Source of the DNA: Labedella endophytica
GTDB lineage: Bacteria > Actinomycetota > Actinomycetes > Actinomycetales > Microbacteriaceae
DNA: 64,000 nucleotides
Assembly: GCF_003990045.1 (NCBI RefSeq)
Contig: NZ_RZGZ01000001.1
Coordinates: 620,001 to 684,000, forward strand
Direction of reading: 5' to 3'
How positions within the stretch are numbered: the first letter of the stretch is position 1; every line of letters begins with the position of its first letter. The position numbers and the translations under genes are program-made. Under the pieces are notes generated by a model. The model saw nothing but the letters and a program-made list of their open reading frames with translations, had not been told where the DNA came from and ran no database searches. Below are positions 36,012 through 44,851 of this stretch, piece after piece.

Positions 36012-36908
36012 TCAGACCTGCTGCGTGCCGCCTCGTCGTCGGAGGTCCTGGAGCTGGGTGACGATGGCTTCCGGTAGTGGCGGTTCGGTCGGGGTGGGGG
36101 AGTCGTCGCCCCACGGGTCCGTCTCGGAATCGAGTGCACGGACCTCGGCGTGGAGGTCCTCCATCCGTCGGTCGAGCTGCGAGGCGATCTGCGCGGTCTC
36201 CGTGAGCGTCGAGACGAGATGGTCGGGGACCTCGCCGCTGTACTTGTAGTAGATCTTGTGCTCGAGGCTCGCCCAGAAGTCCATGGCGATCGTGCGGATC
36301 TGGAGCTCGACGAGAACGGGCACGACGCCGTTCGACATGAACACGGGGATCTCGATGATCGCGTGCAGGCTCTTGTAGCCGTTCGACTTCGGCTCGGCGA
36401 TGTAGTCCTTGATCTCGCGAACGGTGATGTCGCTCTGCGCCGTGAGCATCTCGAGCACCCGGTAGGTGTCGGCGATGAAGCTGCACGTGATGCGCACACC
36501 GGCGATGTCGGTGATCGTGGAGCGGATGGCCTCGAACGATGGGTCGCAGCCCTTCCTTGACACCTTCTCGATGATGCTCTCGGGTGTCTTCACCCGTGAG
36601 TTCACGTGCTCGATCGGGTTGTAGGAGTGCAGGTGGGTGAATTCGTCCTGGAGGATCGAGATCTTCGTCAGCACCTCGTCGATCGCGAACTGGTACTGCA
36701 TCATGAACCGCGTGAACTCGGTGCGGAGGCGACGCGCCTCGGCGATCGATGCGGGGTCGATAGCGCCCACGAGAGAGGGAAGCGAAGGACCGGCCGACGG
36801 CTCGACGTCAGCGCCGGGCCCGGTTCCGTCCGTCCCGGCGGTCTCTGTGGCCGCAGGCCGATCCGATGACGGCGGGAGGTCGGACGCGGGCGAAGACGAG
36901 TCGGTCAC
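36012..36908 (-). CDS. Small alarmone synthetase, RelA/SpoT-domain GTP pyrophosphokinase
   Basis: A 298-aa protein with only the (p)ppGpp synthetase domain. After a Ser/Pro-rich N-terminus of about 65 residues come ITDIAGVRITCSF, the DYIAEPKSNGYKSLHAI G-loop-type motif, and VELQIRTIAMDFWASLEHKIYY. No hydrolase, TGS or ACT domain. It would make ppGpp from GTP/GDP in envelope or nutrient stress. GTG 36908 is preceded by TAGGCT seven bases upstream (leaderless); a longer frame from ATG 37055 has no ribosome site. Confidence 0.9.
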   Translation of the reverse strand: MTDSSSPASDLPPSSDRPAATETAGTDGTGPGADVEPSAGPSLPSLVGAIDPASIAEARRLRTEFTRFMMQYQFAIDEVLTKISILQDEFTHLHSYNPIEHVNSRVKTPESIIEKVSRKGCDPSFEAIRSTITDIAGVRITCSFIADTYRVLEMLTAQSDITVREIKDYIAEPKSNGYKSLHAIIEIPVFMSNGVVPVLVELQIRTIAMDFWASLEHKIYYKYSGEVPDHLVSTLTETAQIASQLDRRMEDLHAEVRALDSETDPWGDDSPTPTEPPLPEAIVTQLQDLRRRGGTQQV

Positions 36909-36915
36909 GTCGTCG

Positions 36916-36921
36916 AGCCTA
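36916..36921 (-). promoter_or_regulatory. Leaderless-type -10 box of alarmone synthetase
   Basis: Minus-strand TAGGCT followed by seven bases and the GTG at 36908. Confidence 0.4.
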
Positions 36922-37065
36922 TGGCCGGTTCCTGTCGGTTGGGTGAAACGGCCGTCCGGCTGGGGACCGGGACGCGCGGCTGGCGTGAGACCTCCGACCG
37001 TGAAGCGCGACAGCGGGGGCGCGAGGGCGAGCGCCCTGGCGACGGGATTGTCCATGAGGAGCTGA

Positions 37066-38412
37066 TCAGAACTCGGGCGCGACCACGGGTTCGGCGGCGG
37101 ATCGTGCCATACCGAGGGCCGTGCGGAGAGAACCGGCGGCGGAGTCGAGGAGCTTGCGGTACCCGAGGCGTCGTGCCTCGGACGCGCGGTGCGGTGCCGC
37201 CGTGACGGGGCGGACCTCGCCGGAGAGGGAGATCTCGCCGTACGCCGCGAGGGTCTCGGGGATCGGCCAGTTACTCGCCGCGGAGGCGATCGCGATGGCG
37301 ATCGCGAGGTCGGCTGCCGGTTCCGTGAGCCTCACGCCGCCCACCGTGGACACATAGACGTCGTGGTCGGAGAGTGTGGTGCCGCAGCGGCGCTCGAGGA
37401 CGGCGAGGAGCATGGCCACGCGCGAGGCATCGACGCCGTTCACCACCCGGCGGGGGTTGGGCGCCGAGGTCTTGACCACGAGCGCTTGGATCTCCACGGG
37501 GATGGCGCGTTTGCCCTCCATCGAGACCGTGATGCACGTGCCGGGGACGGACCCGGTGCGGCTGAGGAAGAGCTTGCTCGGATCGCTCACCTGGGCGATG
37601 CCGTCGCCGGTCATCTCGAAGCAGCCCACCTCGTCGGTGGGGCCGAAGCGGTTCTTGAGGGCGCGGATGAAGCGGAGTGCGGTGTGGCGGTCGCCTTCGA
37701 AGTGGCAGACCACGTCGACGAGGTGCTCGAGGACACGCGGACCGGCGATCGAGCCGTCCTTCGTGACGTGTCCGACGAGGACGAGGGGGAGATCCCGCTC
37801 CTTGGCCAGGCGCATGAGCGCGGACGCGACCTCGCGGACCTGGCTGGGCTGTCCGGCGAGGCCGTCGACCGTGGCACTCGCGACCGTCTGGACGGAGTCG
37901 ACGATGAGGAGGTCGGGCGAGACCGCCTCGACCTGTCCGAGCACCGTGGCGAGGTCGGTCTCCGCCGCGAGGTAGAGGTTGTCCGTGAGGGCGTTGGTGC
38001 GCTGCGCGCGCAAGCGGACCTGGCCCACGGACTCCTCGGCGCTCACGTAGAGCACACGGCGCCCCTCGCGGGCCGCGCGCGCCGCGACCTCGAGGAGGAG
38101 CGTCGACTTGCCGACGCCCGGTTCGCCCGAGAGGAGGACGGCTGCGCCCGGGACGAAGCCCCCGCCGAGCACGCGGTCGAACTCGCTGATGCCGCTCGAC
38201 CAGCGTTCGACCTCGACGGTGCGGATGTCGGTGATGCGCCGCGCGACCCGGTCTTCGGAGACGGTGGAGGGACGGATGCGTGTGACGATGCCCGAGGCCG
38301 TGCCGGCCTCGACGACCGTGCCCCACTGCTGGCATTCCGGGCAGCGCCCCGCCCATTTGGCCGCTTGCCATCCGCATTCACTGCACTGGAACGCGCTCGA
38401 GTTCTTGGCCAT
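37066..38412 (-). CDS. radA: DNA repair protein RadA
   Basis: A 448-aa RecA-like recombination/branch-migration protein. The N-terminal zinc finger is C-x2-C...C-x2-C (CSECGW, CPECQQW). Walker A GEPGVGKS is followed by the YVSAEES segment and the RadA-specific KNRFGPTDEVG motif. A C-terminal Lon-like domain ends at SLRTALGMA. The ATG at 38412 is preceded by TACGCT six bases upstream. Confidence 0.96.
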   Translation of the reverse strand: MAKNSSAFQCSECGWQAAKWAGRCPECQQWGTVVEAGTASGIVTRIRPSTVSEDRVARRITDIRTVEVERWSSGISEFDRVLGGGFVPGAAVLLSGEPGVGKSTLLLEVAARAAREGRRVLYVSAEESVGQVRLRAQRTNALTDNLYLAAETDLATVLGQVEAVSPDLLIVDSVQTVASATVDGLAGQPSQVREVASALMRLAKERDLPLVLVGHVTKDGSIAGPRVLEHLVDVVCHFEGDRHTALRFIRALKNRFGPTDEVGCFEMTGDGIAQVSDPSKLFLSRTGSVPGTCITVSMEGKRAIPVEIQALVVKTSAPNPRRVVNGVDASRVAMLLAVLERRCGTTLSDHDVYVSTVGGVRLTEPAADLAIAIAIASAASNWPIPETLAAYGEISLSGEVRPVTAAPHRASEARRLGYRKLLDSAAGSLRTALGMARSAAEPVVAPEF

Positions 38413-38418
38413 GTTCCG

Positions 38419-38424
38419 AGCGTA
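38419..38424 (-). promoter_or_regulatory. Leaderless-type -10 box of radA
   Basis: Minus-strand TACGCT plus six bases precedes the ATG at 38412. Confidence 0.45.
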
Positions 38425-38546
38425 ACGACCCCCTCCGACACCGGTGCTCCGACGACCCGAGCCGGCGGAGAAGGTGCGCGGCACCGCGCCTGTGGACGCG
38501 CGGCGTCGATTCGCGCCGACGCCGGTGCTCGGCTACACTCGACGGC

Positions 38547-38637
38547 GGTGACGTGTCCGAGCGGCCGAAGGTGCAACTCTCGAAAAGTTGTGTAGGGCAA
38601 ACCCCTACCGTGGGTTCAAATCCCACCGTCACCGCCA
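38547..38637 (+). tRNA. tRNA-Ser (CGA)
   Basis: A class II tRNA: acceptor GGTGACG pairs with CGTCACC, discriminator G (38634), encoded CCA (38635-38637). Anticodon stem CAACT/AGTTG encloses CTCGAAA, giving anticodon CGA. A long variable arm and the T-arm GTGGGTTCAAATCCCAC complete the cloverleaf. Confidence 0.97.
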
Positions 38638-38642
38638 CCACG

Positions 38643-38685
38643 AAGTCCCCGGTAGCCCCTGATTCTCAGGTGCGACCGGGGACTT
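38643..38685 (+). terminator. tRNA-Ser terminator
   Basis: Eleven-bp stem AAGTCCCCGGT/ACCGGGGACTT (38643-38653, 38675-38685) followed by TCGTCATC. It could also end the convergent reductase transcript. Confidence 0.75.
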
Positions 38686-38731
38686 TCGTCATCATGCGGC
38701 TCTTTCCGCTTGTCGGCGATTCCCGTGATGG

Positions 38732-39439
38732 TCAGAACTGGCGAGCCGCCACGTCCGGCCGGTGTGAGGCCGCGAGGAGTTCGCGCAACCGGTCGGCCGC
38801 GAGGGGAGCGCCCTGGTCGGCGAGGAAGTCCTCGCTGAAGCCCTCCTGACTGGCCGCGTAGATCGCGGTGTAGGCGCCGGACTCCGGCTCGAAGGTCCAG
38901 GACTCGGCGAGCGTGCCCGCGTCGACCGTGTCGAAGCCGAGGTCCTCGACGATGGTCGCGACCGCCTGCTTCGCGTCGGCGTCGTCCCCTGCCGTGGGGA
39001 GGGCTGTGCGCGGCTGCGATGCGGCGAGACGGGGGATGTGGTGCGCGACGATGTTGTTGAACGCCTTCACGATGCGCGTCCCCGGGAGGAGGCCCTGCTC
39101 GTACTCCGCCGTCGTGGTCTCGAGGGAATCGAGTTGCGCGATCCGCCCGTCGCGCGACGGGTAGTAGTTTCCCGTCGAGAGGATCGTTCGACCGACGAGC
39201 GCGTCAGCCGGAAGCTCCGGGTAGGCGACGAGCGGCACCGCGAGCACGGGGATGTCGCTGAACTCGATGGCGTCGCGGACCTCTCCCGCTCGCGCTCGCG
39301 GACCGAGCTCGGCGATCAGCTCCGTCAGTGACTCGGGTCCTCGCGAGTTCGCGATGAGGACGTCGTAGTCGGCCGCGACGGCGAGTCGAGCGATCGCCGC
39401 TCCGATCGCTCCGCTGCCGATGATTCCGATGCGCTTCAT
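38732..39439 (-). CDS. NADPH-dependent F420 reductase-like oxidoreductase
   Basis: A 235-aa Rossmann protein. The N-terminal motif RIGIIGSGAIGAAIARLA, the IANSRGPESL segment and RIVKAFNNIVA match the NpdG/Fno-like family, which moves hydride between NADP and F420 or similar carriers. Directly downstream of a flavin-dependent monooxygenase, it may supply reduced cofactor. Cofactor identity is not shown by the sequence. Confidence 0.8.
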   Translation of the reverse strand: MKRIGIIGSGAIGAAIARLAVAADYDVLIANSRGPESLTELIAELGPRARAGEVRDAIEFSDIPVLAVPLVAYPELPADALVGRTILSTGNYYPSRDGRIAQLDSLETTTAEYEQGLLPGTRIVKAFNNIVAHHIPRLAASQPRTALPTAGDDADAKQAVATIVEDLGFDTVDAGTLAESWTFEPESGAYTAIYAASQEGFSEDFLADQGAPLAADRLRELLAASHRPDVAARQF

Positions 39440-39490
39440 GGTGTTCTCCTTCGTGTCGATAGGGGGACCGCGCCGGGGAGGCGCGGATGG

Positions 39491-40831
39491 TCAGTGGGCG
39501 ACGCCGACTCCCGACACGCGCGGGTCGAGTCCATACTGCGGGGCTGCGCCGAGGTGATCGCGGAGGGTCTTCCCCTCGTAGTCCTCATGGAAGAGTCCGC
39601 GCTCCTGGAGGAGGGGGACGACCTCGTCGACGAACGTGTCGATTCCGTCCTCGTAGGTGTCGATCGAGACCCAGAAACCGTCGACGGCCCCGGCCTCGAA
39701 CCACTCCTGCATGTGGTCGGCGGTGACGGATGCGGGGCCGACGGGTGTGGGGTGGTAGTCGATGACGCCGTGGCCGAGGATCTCCCGAAGCGTCCACCCC
39801 TGGTTCGCGACCTCGAACGCGCGGGGCGCTCGCGGGTCGTAGGGTGACGGACGGGCCGCGGCGAGCTGCTCGGCGGTGAGCGGCTCGTCGATCTGTCGCG
39901 GGTCGAGCCGGAGGCCGAGCATCTGGCCGAGGTAGGGGACACGCTGAGGGAAGGTGTTGGTGCCGAGGAGCATGCGTCGCTCGACGGCGTCGCGAACGGT
40001 CGGGGCGATGGCGGGCATCAGCCCGGCGAAGAACTTCACCTCGTCGGGGTCGCGACCGGCGGCGCCCGCCGCCTCTCGAGCCGCGTCTCGCTGGGCCCGC
40101 GCATCGTCGATCGAGAACGTGGAGCCGATGACGCCGGAGGCGTAGCGACCGGCAAGAGTGAGCCCGTACTCGCCGCCGCCCGCCGAGAACAGCACCGGCT
40201 GGCCCTGCTCGGACGGCGGGATGGGAAGCGGGCCGCGCGATGAGACGTACTGGCCGCCGAGGTTCACGGGCCGCACCTTGGCCGGGTCGGCGAAGATGCC
40301 GGTCGTCGGGTCGGCGATCCACGCGTCCTCCTCCCAGCTGCCCCAGAGGGCCTGGACGATCTGGATCACCTCGTGGGCGCGTCCGTAGCGCTCGGGTCGC
40401 TCGGCGATCGTCTGGCCGAAGTTCGCTGCGGCGTTGGGGTCGCTCGTCGTCGCGGGGTTCCACCCGGCGCGCCCGTGGCTCATCACGTCGAGCGCCTTGA
40501 ACTGTCGGGCGAGGTTGTAGGGCTCGATGAACGTGGTGGAGCCCGTGGCGACCATTCCGATCCTCGACGTGCCGCGCGCGACGGCCGCGAGCGTGAGGAG
40601 GGGATCGAGCGTCATCTGCGGGGCCTCGTGGGTGAGATCGCTCGAGAGGGCCGGGGTGTCGGGGAGGAAGAGGAACTGGATCTTGCCGCGCTCGGCGGCC
40701 TGCGCGTACCGGACGACGGCATCGATGTCGGTGTAGTTCTTCGGGTCGACATTCGGCGCACGCCAGGATGTCACCTGGGCTCCGTAGCCGTTGCCGAACT
40801 GCATACCGAGCAGCATCCTGCGTGAGGACAT
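39491..40831 (-). CDS. LLM-class flavin-dependent monooxygenase (NtaA/DmoA family)
   Basis: A 446-aa TIM-barrel FMN monooxygenase. Diagnostic segments are DIDAVVRYAQAAERGKIQFL, FKALDVMSHGRAGWNPATT, RYGRAHEVIQIVQALW, and GQPVLFSAGGGEYG. Family members oxidise sulfur- or nitrogen-containing small molecules such as NTA, EDTA or dimethyl sulfide using external FMNH2. GGAGAAT precedes the ATG. Transcription probably starts from the MerR-like dyad region at 40923-40946. Confidence 0.9.
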   Translation of the reverse strand: MSSRRMLLGMQFGNGYGAQVTSWRAPNVDPKNYTDIDAVVRYAQAAERGKIQFLFLPDTPALSSDLTHEAPQMTLDPLLTLAAVARGTSRIGMVATGSTTFIEPYNLARQFKALDVMSHGRAGWNPATTSDPNAAANFGQTIAERPERYGRAHEVIQIVQALWGSWEEDAWIADPTTGIFADPAKVRPVNLGGQYVSSRGPLPIPPSEQGQPVLFSAGGGEYGLTLAGRYASGVIGSTFSIDDARAQRDAAREAAGAAGRDPDEVKFFAGLMPAIAPTVRDAVERRMLLGTNTFPQRVPYLGQMLGLRLDPRQIDEPLTAEQLAAARPSPYDPRAPRAFEVANQGWTLREILGHGVIDYHPTPVGPASVTADHMQEWFEAGAVDGFWVSIDTYEDGIDTFVDEVVPLLQERGLFHEDYEGKTLRDHLGAAPQYGLDPRVSGVGVAH

Positions 40832-40922
40832 GTGATTCTCCGAGAGAAAGGTCGATGGAAGGGTGCTGAAAGCGCTCGCGACGACGACCGTGCGCTCGCG
40901 CACGCCTTCGGAACCATCCTCC

Positions 40923-40946
40923 GACCCTCTCACTTATGTGAGGGTC
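40923..40946. promoter_or_regulatory. Imperfect dyad upstream of monooxygenase operon (MerR-type operator candidate)
   Basis: On the minus strand TTGACCCTCAC-ATAA-GTGAGAGGGTC: nine-base half sites with a two-base insertion, beginning with a -35-like TTGACC. MerR-family sites lie in such promoter spacers. The half site TGTGAGGGTC recurs once more just before the merR gene at 42580-42589. Confidence 0.5.
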
Positions 40947-41018
40947 AAGCTCGGGGCAACAAAAAGTCGATCCGCTTCGTGGCGTGCGCGAGCCTCGAGC
41001 TCCCGAATCCTCTGCAGC

Positions 41019-41040
41019 TTGACATTGACACTAATGTCAC
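41019..41040 (+). promoter_or_regulatory. Dyad in MFS promoter (MerR-type operator candidate)
   Basis: TTGACA at 41019-41024 overlaps the perfect inverted repeat TGACATT-N6-AATGTCA (41020-41026, 41033-41039), 18 bases before the transporter ATG. The layout suits a MerR-type activator, though the -10 is weak. Confidence 0.5.
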
Positions 41041-41056
41041 TGTTGAGGATGGGGCT

Positions 41057-42565
41057 ATGACTTCTTCTACCCGCTCCCTCAGAGACAGACCAACGGTCGA
41101 GCGTCTCGGGCCTGGCGACGCCCTCGTGATCGGCCTGCTCATGGCCTCGACGTTCCTCGTGCTCCTCAACGAGATGCTCCTCGGAGTGGCTCTGCCCACG
41201 CTGATCGCCGACCTCGGCATCACGCCGTCGGCTGGACAGTGGTTGACGACCGGGTACCTGCTCACCCTGGCGGTCCTGGTTCCGGCGACCGGGTACGTCA
41301 TGCGTCGATTCCACCTGCGGACGATCTTCCTCACCGCGCTCTCGGTGTTCATCCTGGGAACCGCGGTCGCGGCGATCGCCCCGAGTTTCGAGATCCTCCT
41401 CGGTGGTCGGATCGTCCAGGCCGTGGGCACGGCCGTCTTCGTTCCGCTGCTCATGACGACGGCGATCCGACTCGTGCCCGAGTCGCGTCGGGGCCGGATC
41501 ATGGCGATCGTGACAGCTGTGCCCGCCCTTGCTCCGGCCGTCGGGCCGGCCGTCTCCGGTCTCGTCCTCACCTACCTGCCGTGGCGGTGGCTCTTCATCC
41601 TGGTGCTCGCGGTCGCCGTGATCGCTCTCATCGCGGGTGCGCTGAGGCTCCGGAACATCACGAGCCCCGAGCGAGCGAGCCTGGATGTGCTGTCCTTGGT
41701 CCTGTCGGCCGTCGGGTTCGGAGGGTTGGTACTCGGGTTGTCCGTGATCGGAGAGTCGGTCTCGGGGCATGCTCCTCTGCCTCCGCTGGTCCCGCTCCTG
41801 ATCGGCGTCGTGGGGGTCGTGGCCTTCGTGTTCCGCCAAATCACACTCCGCCGACGAGGGACTGCCCTGTTGGACATGGGCATCTTCACCAGCAGGACCT
41901 TCTCGGTCGCGATCCTCATCATGTTCTTCGTGGCGATGAATGGGTTCGGAGTCGCGCTGGTGCTTCCCCTCGTCCTCACCGGGGCGTTGGGATTGAGCAC
42001 CCTCGCCATCGGGCTGTTCCTCGTTCCGGGCGGCCTCATCATCGCCTCCGTCTCCGCGCTCGGCGGACGCGTGTACGACCGTTGGGGGCCGCTGCCGCTG
42101 GCGATTCCGGGCGCAGTGATCTGGGCCACGAGCATCTGGTTCCTCAGTACGCTCGACACTGCCGATGGCGTCTGGGCGTTCCTCGGTTTCTACCTGCTGA
42201 TGACGACCGGACAGGCGATGATCTGGGGGCCGGTGACGACGCTGGCGCTCTCGTCGCTGCGGCCCGATCTCTACCCGCACGGCAGCGCCGCCTTCACGAC
42301 GGTGCAGCAGCTCGCCGGCGCGGCGGGAGGTGCGGTCCTGATCTCGGCCTACACGATCGGCGCCGGTCCGGCGGACGCCGGGCACCTCAGTGTCGCTCAG
42401 ACGATCTCCGCTGGGCAGGCCGCGTTCATCACGGCCGGTGCTCTCGCGCTCGTGGGCATGATCGGGACGCTCTTCATCGGACGGCACCGGCGCGCGGGTT
42501 CGGGGGAGACGGCGTCGGCCGACAGAAACCCAGGGGATGTCGATCCGGAATCAGTCGTAGGCTGA
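41057..42565 (+). CDS. DHA2-family MFS drug efflux transporter
   Basis: A 502-aa membrane protein with about 14 hydrophobic segments. LLNEMLLGVALPTLIADLG is the DHA2 motif after the first helix, GYVMRRFHLRTIFL is motif A, and PALAPAVGPAVSG is motif C of drug/H+ antiporters (EmrB/QacA group). It likely exports a hydrophobic toxic compound. It faces the monooxygenase operon and is followed by merR, suggesting one inducible detoxification unit. Confidence 0.92.
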   Translation: MTSSTRSLRDRPTVERLGPGDALVIGLLMASTFLVLLNEMLLGVALPTLIADLGITPSAGQWLTTGYLLTLAVLVPATGYVMRRFHLRTIFLTALSVFILGTAVAAIAPSFEILLGGRIVQAVGTAVFVPLLMTTAIRLVPESRRGRIMAIVTAVPALAPAVGPAVSGLVLTYLPWRWLFILVLAVAVIALIAGALRLRNITSPERASLDVLSLVLSAVGFGGLVLGLSVIGESVSGHAPLPPLVPLLIGVVGVVAFVFRQITLRRRGTALLDMGIFTSRTFSVAILIMFFVAMNGFGVALVLPLVLTGALGLSTLAIGLFLVPGGLIIASVSALGGRVYDRWGPLPLAIPGAVIWATSIWFLSTLDTADGVWAFLGFYLLMTTGQAMIWGPVTTLALSSLRPDLYPHGSAAFTTVQQLAGAAGGAVLISAYTIGAGPADAGHLSVAQTISAGQAAFITAGALALVGMIGTLFIGRHRRAGSGETASADRNPGDVDPESVVG

Positions 42566-42607
42566 ACACTGCCATTCGTGTGAGGGTCCGGGACGGGAAG
42601 GAAGCAA

Positions 42608-42997
42608 ATGAGAATCGGAGAACTCTCCAAGGAGACGGGCGTGCCGCCGCGCATGCTCCGGTACTACGAGGAACAGGGCCTCATCACGCCCCAGCGACTC
42701 GACAACGGTTACCGCGACTACGGCGACTATCTCGTCGATCGCGTGAACAAGATCAGAGGCCTCGTCGACAGCGGCATCCCGTCGCGGATCATCATCGACA
42801 TCCTCCCGTGCCTCGACAAGCCGCAGACCATCGTCGTCCGCGACGCCGACCCGGAACTCCGGGACACGCTCGTGAAGGAACGCGACCGGATGTCGCAGAA
42901 GATCGACTTCCTCGTGCAGAACCGCGACGCGATCACGCAGTACATCGAGGCGTTGGACGCCGCGATGTCCGATGCGCGCGTCGCCGAGGCGAGCTGA
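42608..42997 (+). CDS. MerR family transcriptional regulator
   Basis: A 129-aa regulator with the MerR winged helix MRIGELSKETGVPPRMLRYYEEQGLI at the N-terminus, followed by a dimerisation helix and a short C-terminus. The short effector region with one Cys (LPCLDK) suggests a small-molecule sensor rather than a metal site. AAGGAAGC precedes the ATG. Probable targets are the dyads at 40923-40946, 41019-41040 and its own upstream TGTGAGGGTC. Confidence 0.88.
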   Translation: MRIGELSKETGVPPRMLRYYEEQGLITPQRLDNGYRDYGDYLVDRVNKIRGLVDSGIPSRIIIDILPCLDKPQTIVVRDADPELRDTLVKERDRMSQKIDFLVQNRDAITQYIEALDAAMSDARVAEAS

Positions 42998-43311
42998 GGG
43001 CGAGCGTACGACGAAGCGGGCGCGGCATCGTCCGACGCCCGGGTCGTTGTGATCGGTGAAAATACTCGCTCATGACCGGATTGTCATAGAGGGCCCCGAT
43101 GAGGGCGGCCGCCGCCGATCCGGCACGCGGCTTCAGTTCCGCGGGCTTCATCTTCGTGGTTGGAGGGCCCAACCACGAAGATGAAGGACCGAGTTCGTGC
43201 TTCTTGGGACGGCGCGGCCGTGGACCCGATGCCGACCGGCAGCCGCTCGACATCTACGGGACGACGCACCCACGTCCGACCGACACCCCGACTCGCATCA
43301 CGAGGTCGCGC
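42998..43311. other. Intergenic region between convergent regulators (314 bp)
   Basis: Nothing with coding support is seen. It holds the palindrome at 43146-43186. Short frames on both strands here have poor codon bias and no ribosome sites. Confidence 0.6.
43146..43186. terminator. Perfect 18-bp palindrome between convergent merR genes
   Basis: Arms 43146-43163 and 43169-43186 are perfectly complementary with a five-base centre (AGGGC). The stem includes AT-rich segments. No T tract follows. Terminator or palindromic repeat. Confidence 0.65.
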
Positions 43312-44247
43312 TCACGACGCGCTCGGCTCCTCCGCGCCGAGCTCGAGGGCCAGTTCCATGCAGCGCCAGCGGGCCGGCGAGAAGTCGTAGGGCATCATCT
43401 GAACGGCCTCGCTGAGGCTCGTGGTGGCGTGCCCCGCGCCCCGATCGTCGTCGGTGGCACCCCCTCCGCCCTCGTCGGCATCCGGGTGGGCGGCGTCCCA
43501 GCCGTCGAAGATGGCCTGCTCCTCGCGAGCAATACCGGAGTCCTCGATGACCGCGTTCAACCGTTGGTCGAACGCGTGCCGTTCCGCGGCCACCTGCGCC
43601 ACGCGAGGGTCGTCGACGGCGACCGAGTCGTCGAGCGCCTCCTCGGCGGCGTCGACGCGGTCGGACTCCTCACGGAGATCCGGGTGGGTGGCCAGGGCGA
43701 TAAATCGCGACGCCTGGGCGGCCGCGACGAGCGGGCCGAGGACCCGCTCGGTGACGAGGAGGGTGTCCAGGTCGTCCTGGCGCAGGGACCCATCGGGCAG
43801 GCTCCCGAGACGGTCGCTGACGATGTCGGAGAGGAGCCCCATCCTGCTGCCTTCGGCGCGCATGCGCTGCACGGCCGTGCGCTGCCGTTGGATCTCCGCC
43901 TCCCTGTCGGCGAGGGTGCTCTCGAGCCGCTCCAGGATGCCCGTGACCTGGTCGTCGGAGTCGGGAACTGCGGGTGACGTGTCCGCGAAGGCGTCGCGGA
44001 TGTCGTCCAGGGCGATCCCGGCGTCGGCCATGCGTCGGATCCACAGCAACTGGACCATCTCCTCGTAGCCGTACCGACGGCGGTCGTCGCTGCCCCGCTC
44101 GGGCTCGGGCAGGAGGCCGATCTCGTGATAGTGACGGATCGCTCGCGGCGTGGTGCCGACGAATATCGCCGCGCCACCGATCGTGACACGACGCGGCGGA
44201 ATGAAGGATGAGAACGTGGGGAGGTTTTCCTCGGTGGAGTGGGACAT
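43312..44247 (-). CDS. MerR family regulator with long C-terminal domain
   Basis: A 311-aa protein. The MerR HTH starts about residue 19 (VTIGGAAIFVGTTPRAIRHYHEIGLLPEPER), then a coiled coil (ILERLESTLADREAEIQRQRT, about 105-125) and a long helical domain rich in Asp/Glu/Ala. The C-terminus resembles large-effector MerR regulators but no ligand motif is recognised. It is downstream of the tetR-hydrolase pair in the same direction, with a 22-base gap. Confidence 0.85.
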   Translation of the reverse strand: MSHSTEENLPTFSSFIPPRRVTIGGAAIFVGTTPRAIRHYHEIGLLPEPERGSDDRRRYGYEEMVQLLWIRRMADAGIALDDIRDAFADTSPAVPDSDDQVTGILERLESTLADREAEIQRQRTAVQRMRAEGSRMGLLSDIVSDRLGSLPDGSLRQDDLDTLLVTERVLGPLVAAAQASRFIALATHPDLREESDRVDAAEEALDDSVAVDDPRVAQVAAERHAFDQRLNAVIEDSGIAREEQAIFDGWDAAHPDADEGGGGATDDDRGAGHATTSLSEAVQMMPYDFSPARWRCMELALELGAEEPSAS

Positions 44248-44269
44248 GAGTCCACCGAATCACATGACG

Positions 44270-44851
44270 CTACGGCAGGTGCAAGTCGTGGCGCCCGCGG
44301 AGCCCATGGTCGAGGAAGTCGATCATCCAGGTGAAGCTTTCGTCCACGTCGGCGGCCCACTGGAAGCCGCCGGTGTCCTCGATGGTCGCGAAGCCGTGCA
44401 CCATGCTGCGCACCATGCGCAGCGCGTGGATCTCCTCATCGGGCTCGAGCCCGTAGTCCTGCAAGACGACGGCGAGCGAGGCGATGGGCCGCGCGAGGGC
44501 CGGGCCGAGCGGGTCGTCGTCTCCGGTGGGCCGTGCGCCGGTCGTCGCCGCGTACCGGCCGGGGTGTCGGCGCACGTAGCCTCGGAGGGCCTGCGTCGCG
44601 GCGGCGAGGGCCTCCACGCCGGACCGGCCCCGGACGGCCTCCTCGACGGCGTCGCCCGCCTCGGTGGCGCCGAGTACGGCGATGCGGTGGGTGAGCGCGC
44701 CGAGCCCGTCGACGTGCTTGTACAACGACGGGGTCTTCACCCCGAGCCGGGTGGCCAGGATGCTCATGCTGAGTTGGCCGATCCCGATCTCGTCGGCGAG
44801 GGTGGCCCCCGCTTCCGTGACGACCTCGGCGTCGAGACCCGCCCTAGGCAT
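44270..44851 (-). CDS. TetR/AcrR family regulator
   Basis: A 193-aa repressor. The N-terminal HTH (TLADEIGIGQLSMSILATRLGVKTPSLYKHVDG) is typical, and the C-terminal helical domain has the HPGRYAATTG and ALRMVRSMVHGFATIE pattern of the WHG-type TetR group. It overlaps the end of the hydrolase gene by eight bases, so both are co-expressed and probably autoregulated through 45720-45756. Confidence 0.9.
   Translation of the reverse strand: MPRAGLDAEVVTEAGATLADEIGIGQLSMSILATRLGVKTPSLYKHVDGLGALTHRIAVLGATEAGDAVEEAVRGRSGVEALAAATQALRGYVRRHPGRYAATTGARPTGDDDPLGPALARPIASLAVVLQDYGLEPDEEIHALRMVRSMVHGFATIEDTGGFQWAADVDESFTWMIDFLDHGLRGRHDLHLP

Noticed and set aside
36909-37055. N-terminal extension of the alarmone synthetase to ATG 37055
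   Set aside because: No ribosome site before that ATG, and a leaderless promoter is well placed for GTG 36908. The longer form cannot be excluded fully.
42933-43253. 106-aa minus-strand frame at the end of merR
   Set aside because: Overlaps merR and the palindrome; no ribosome site and no recognisable family.
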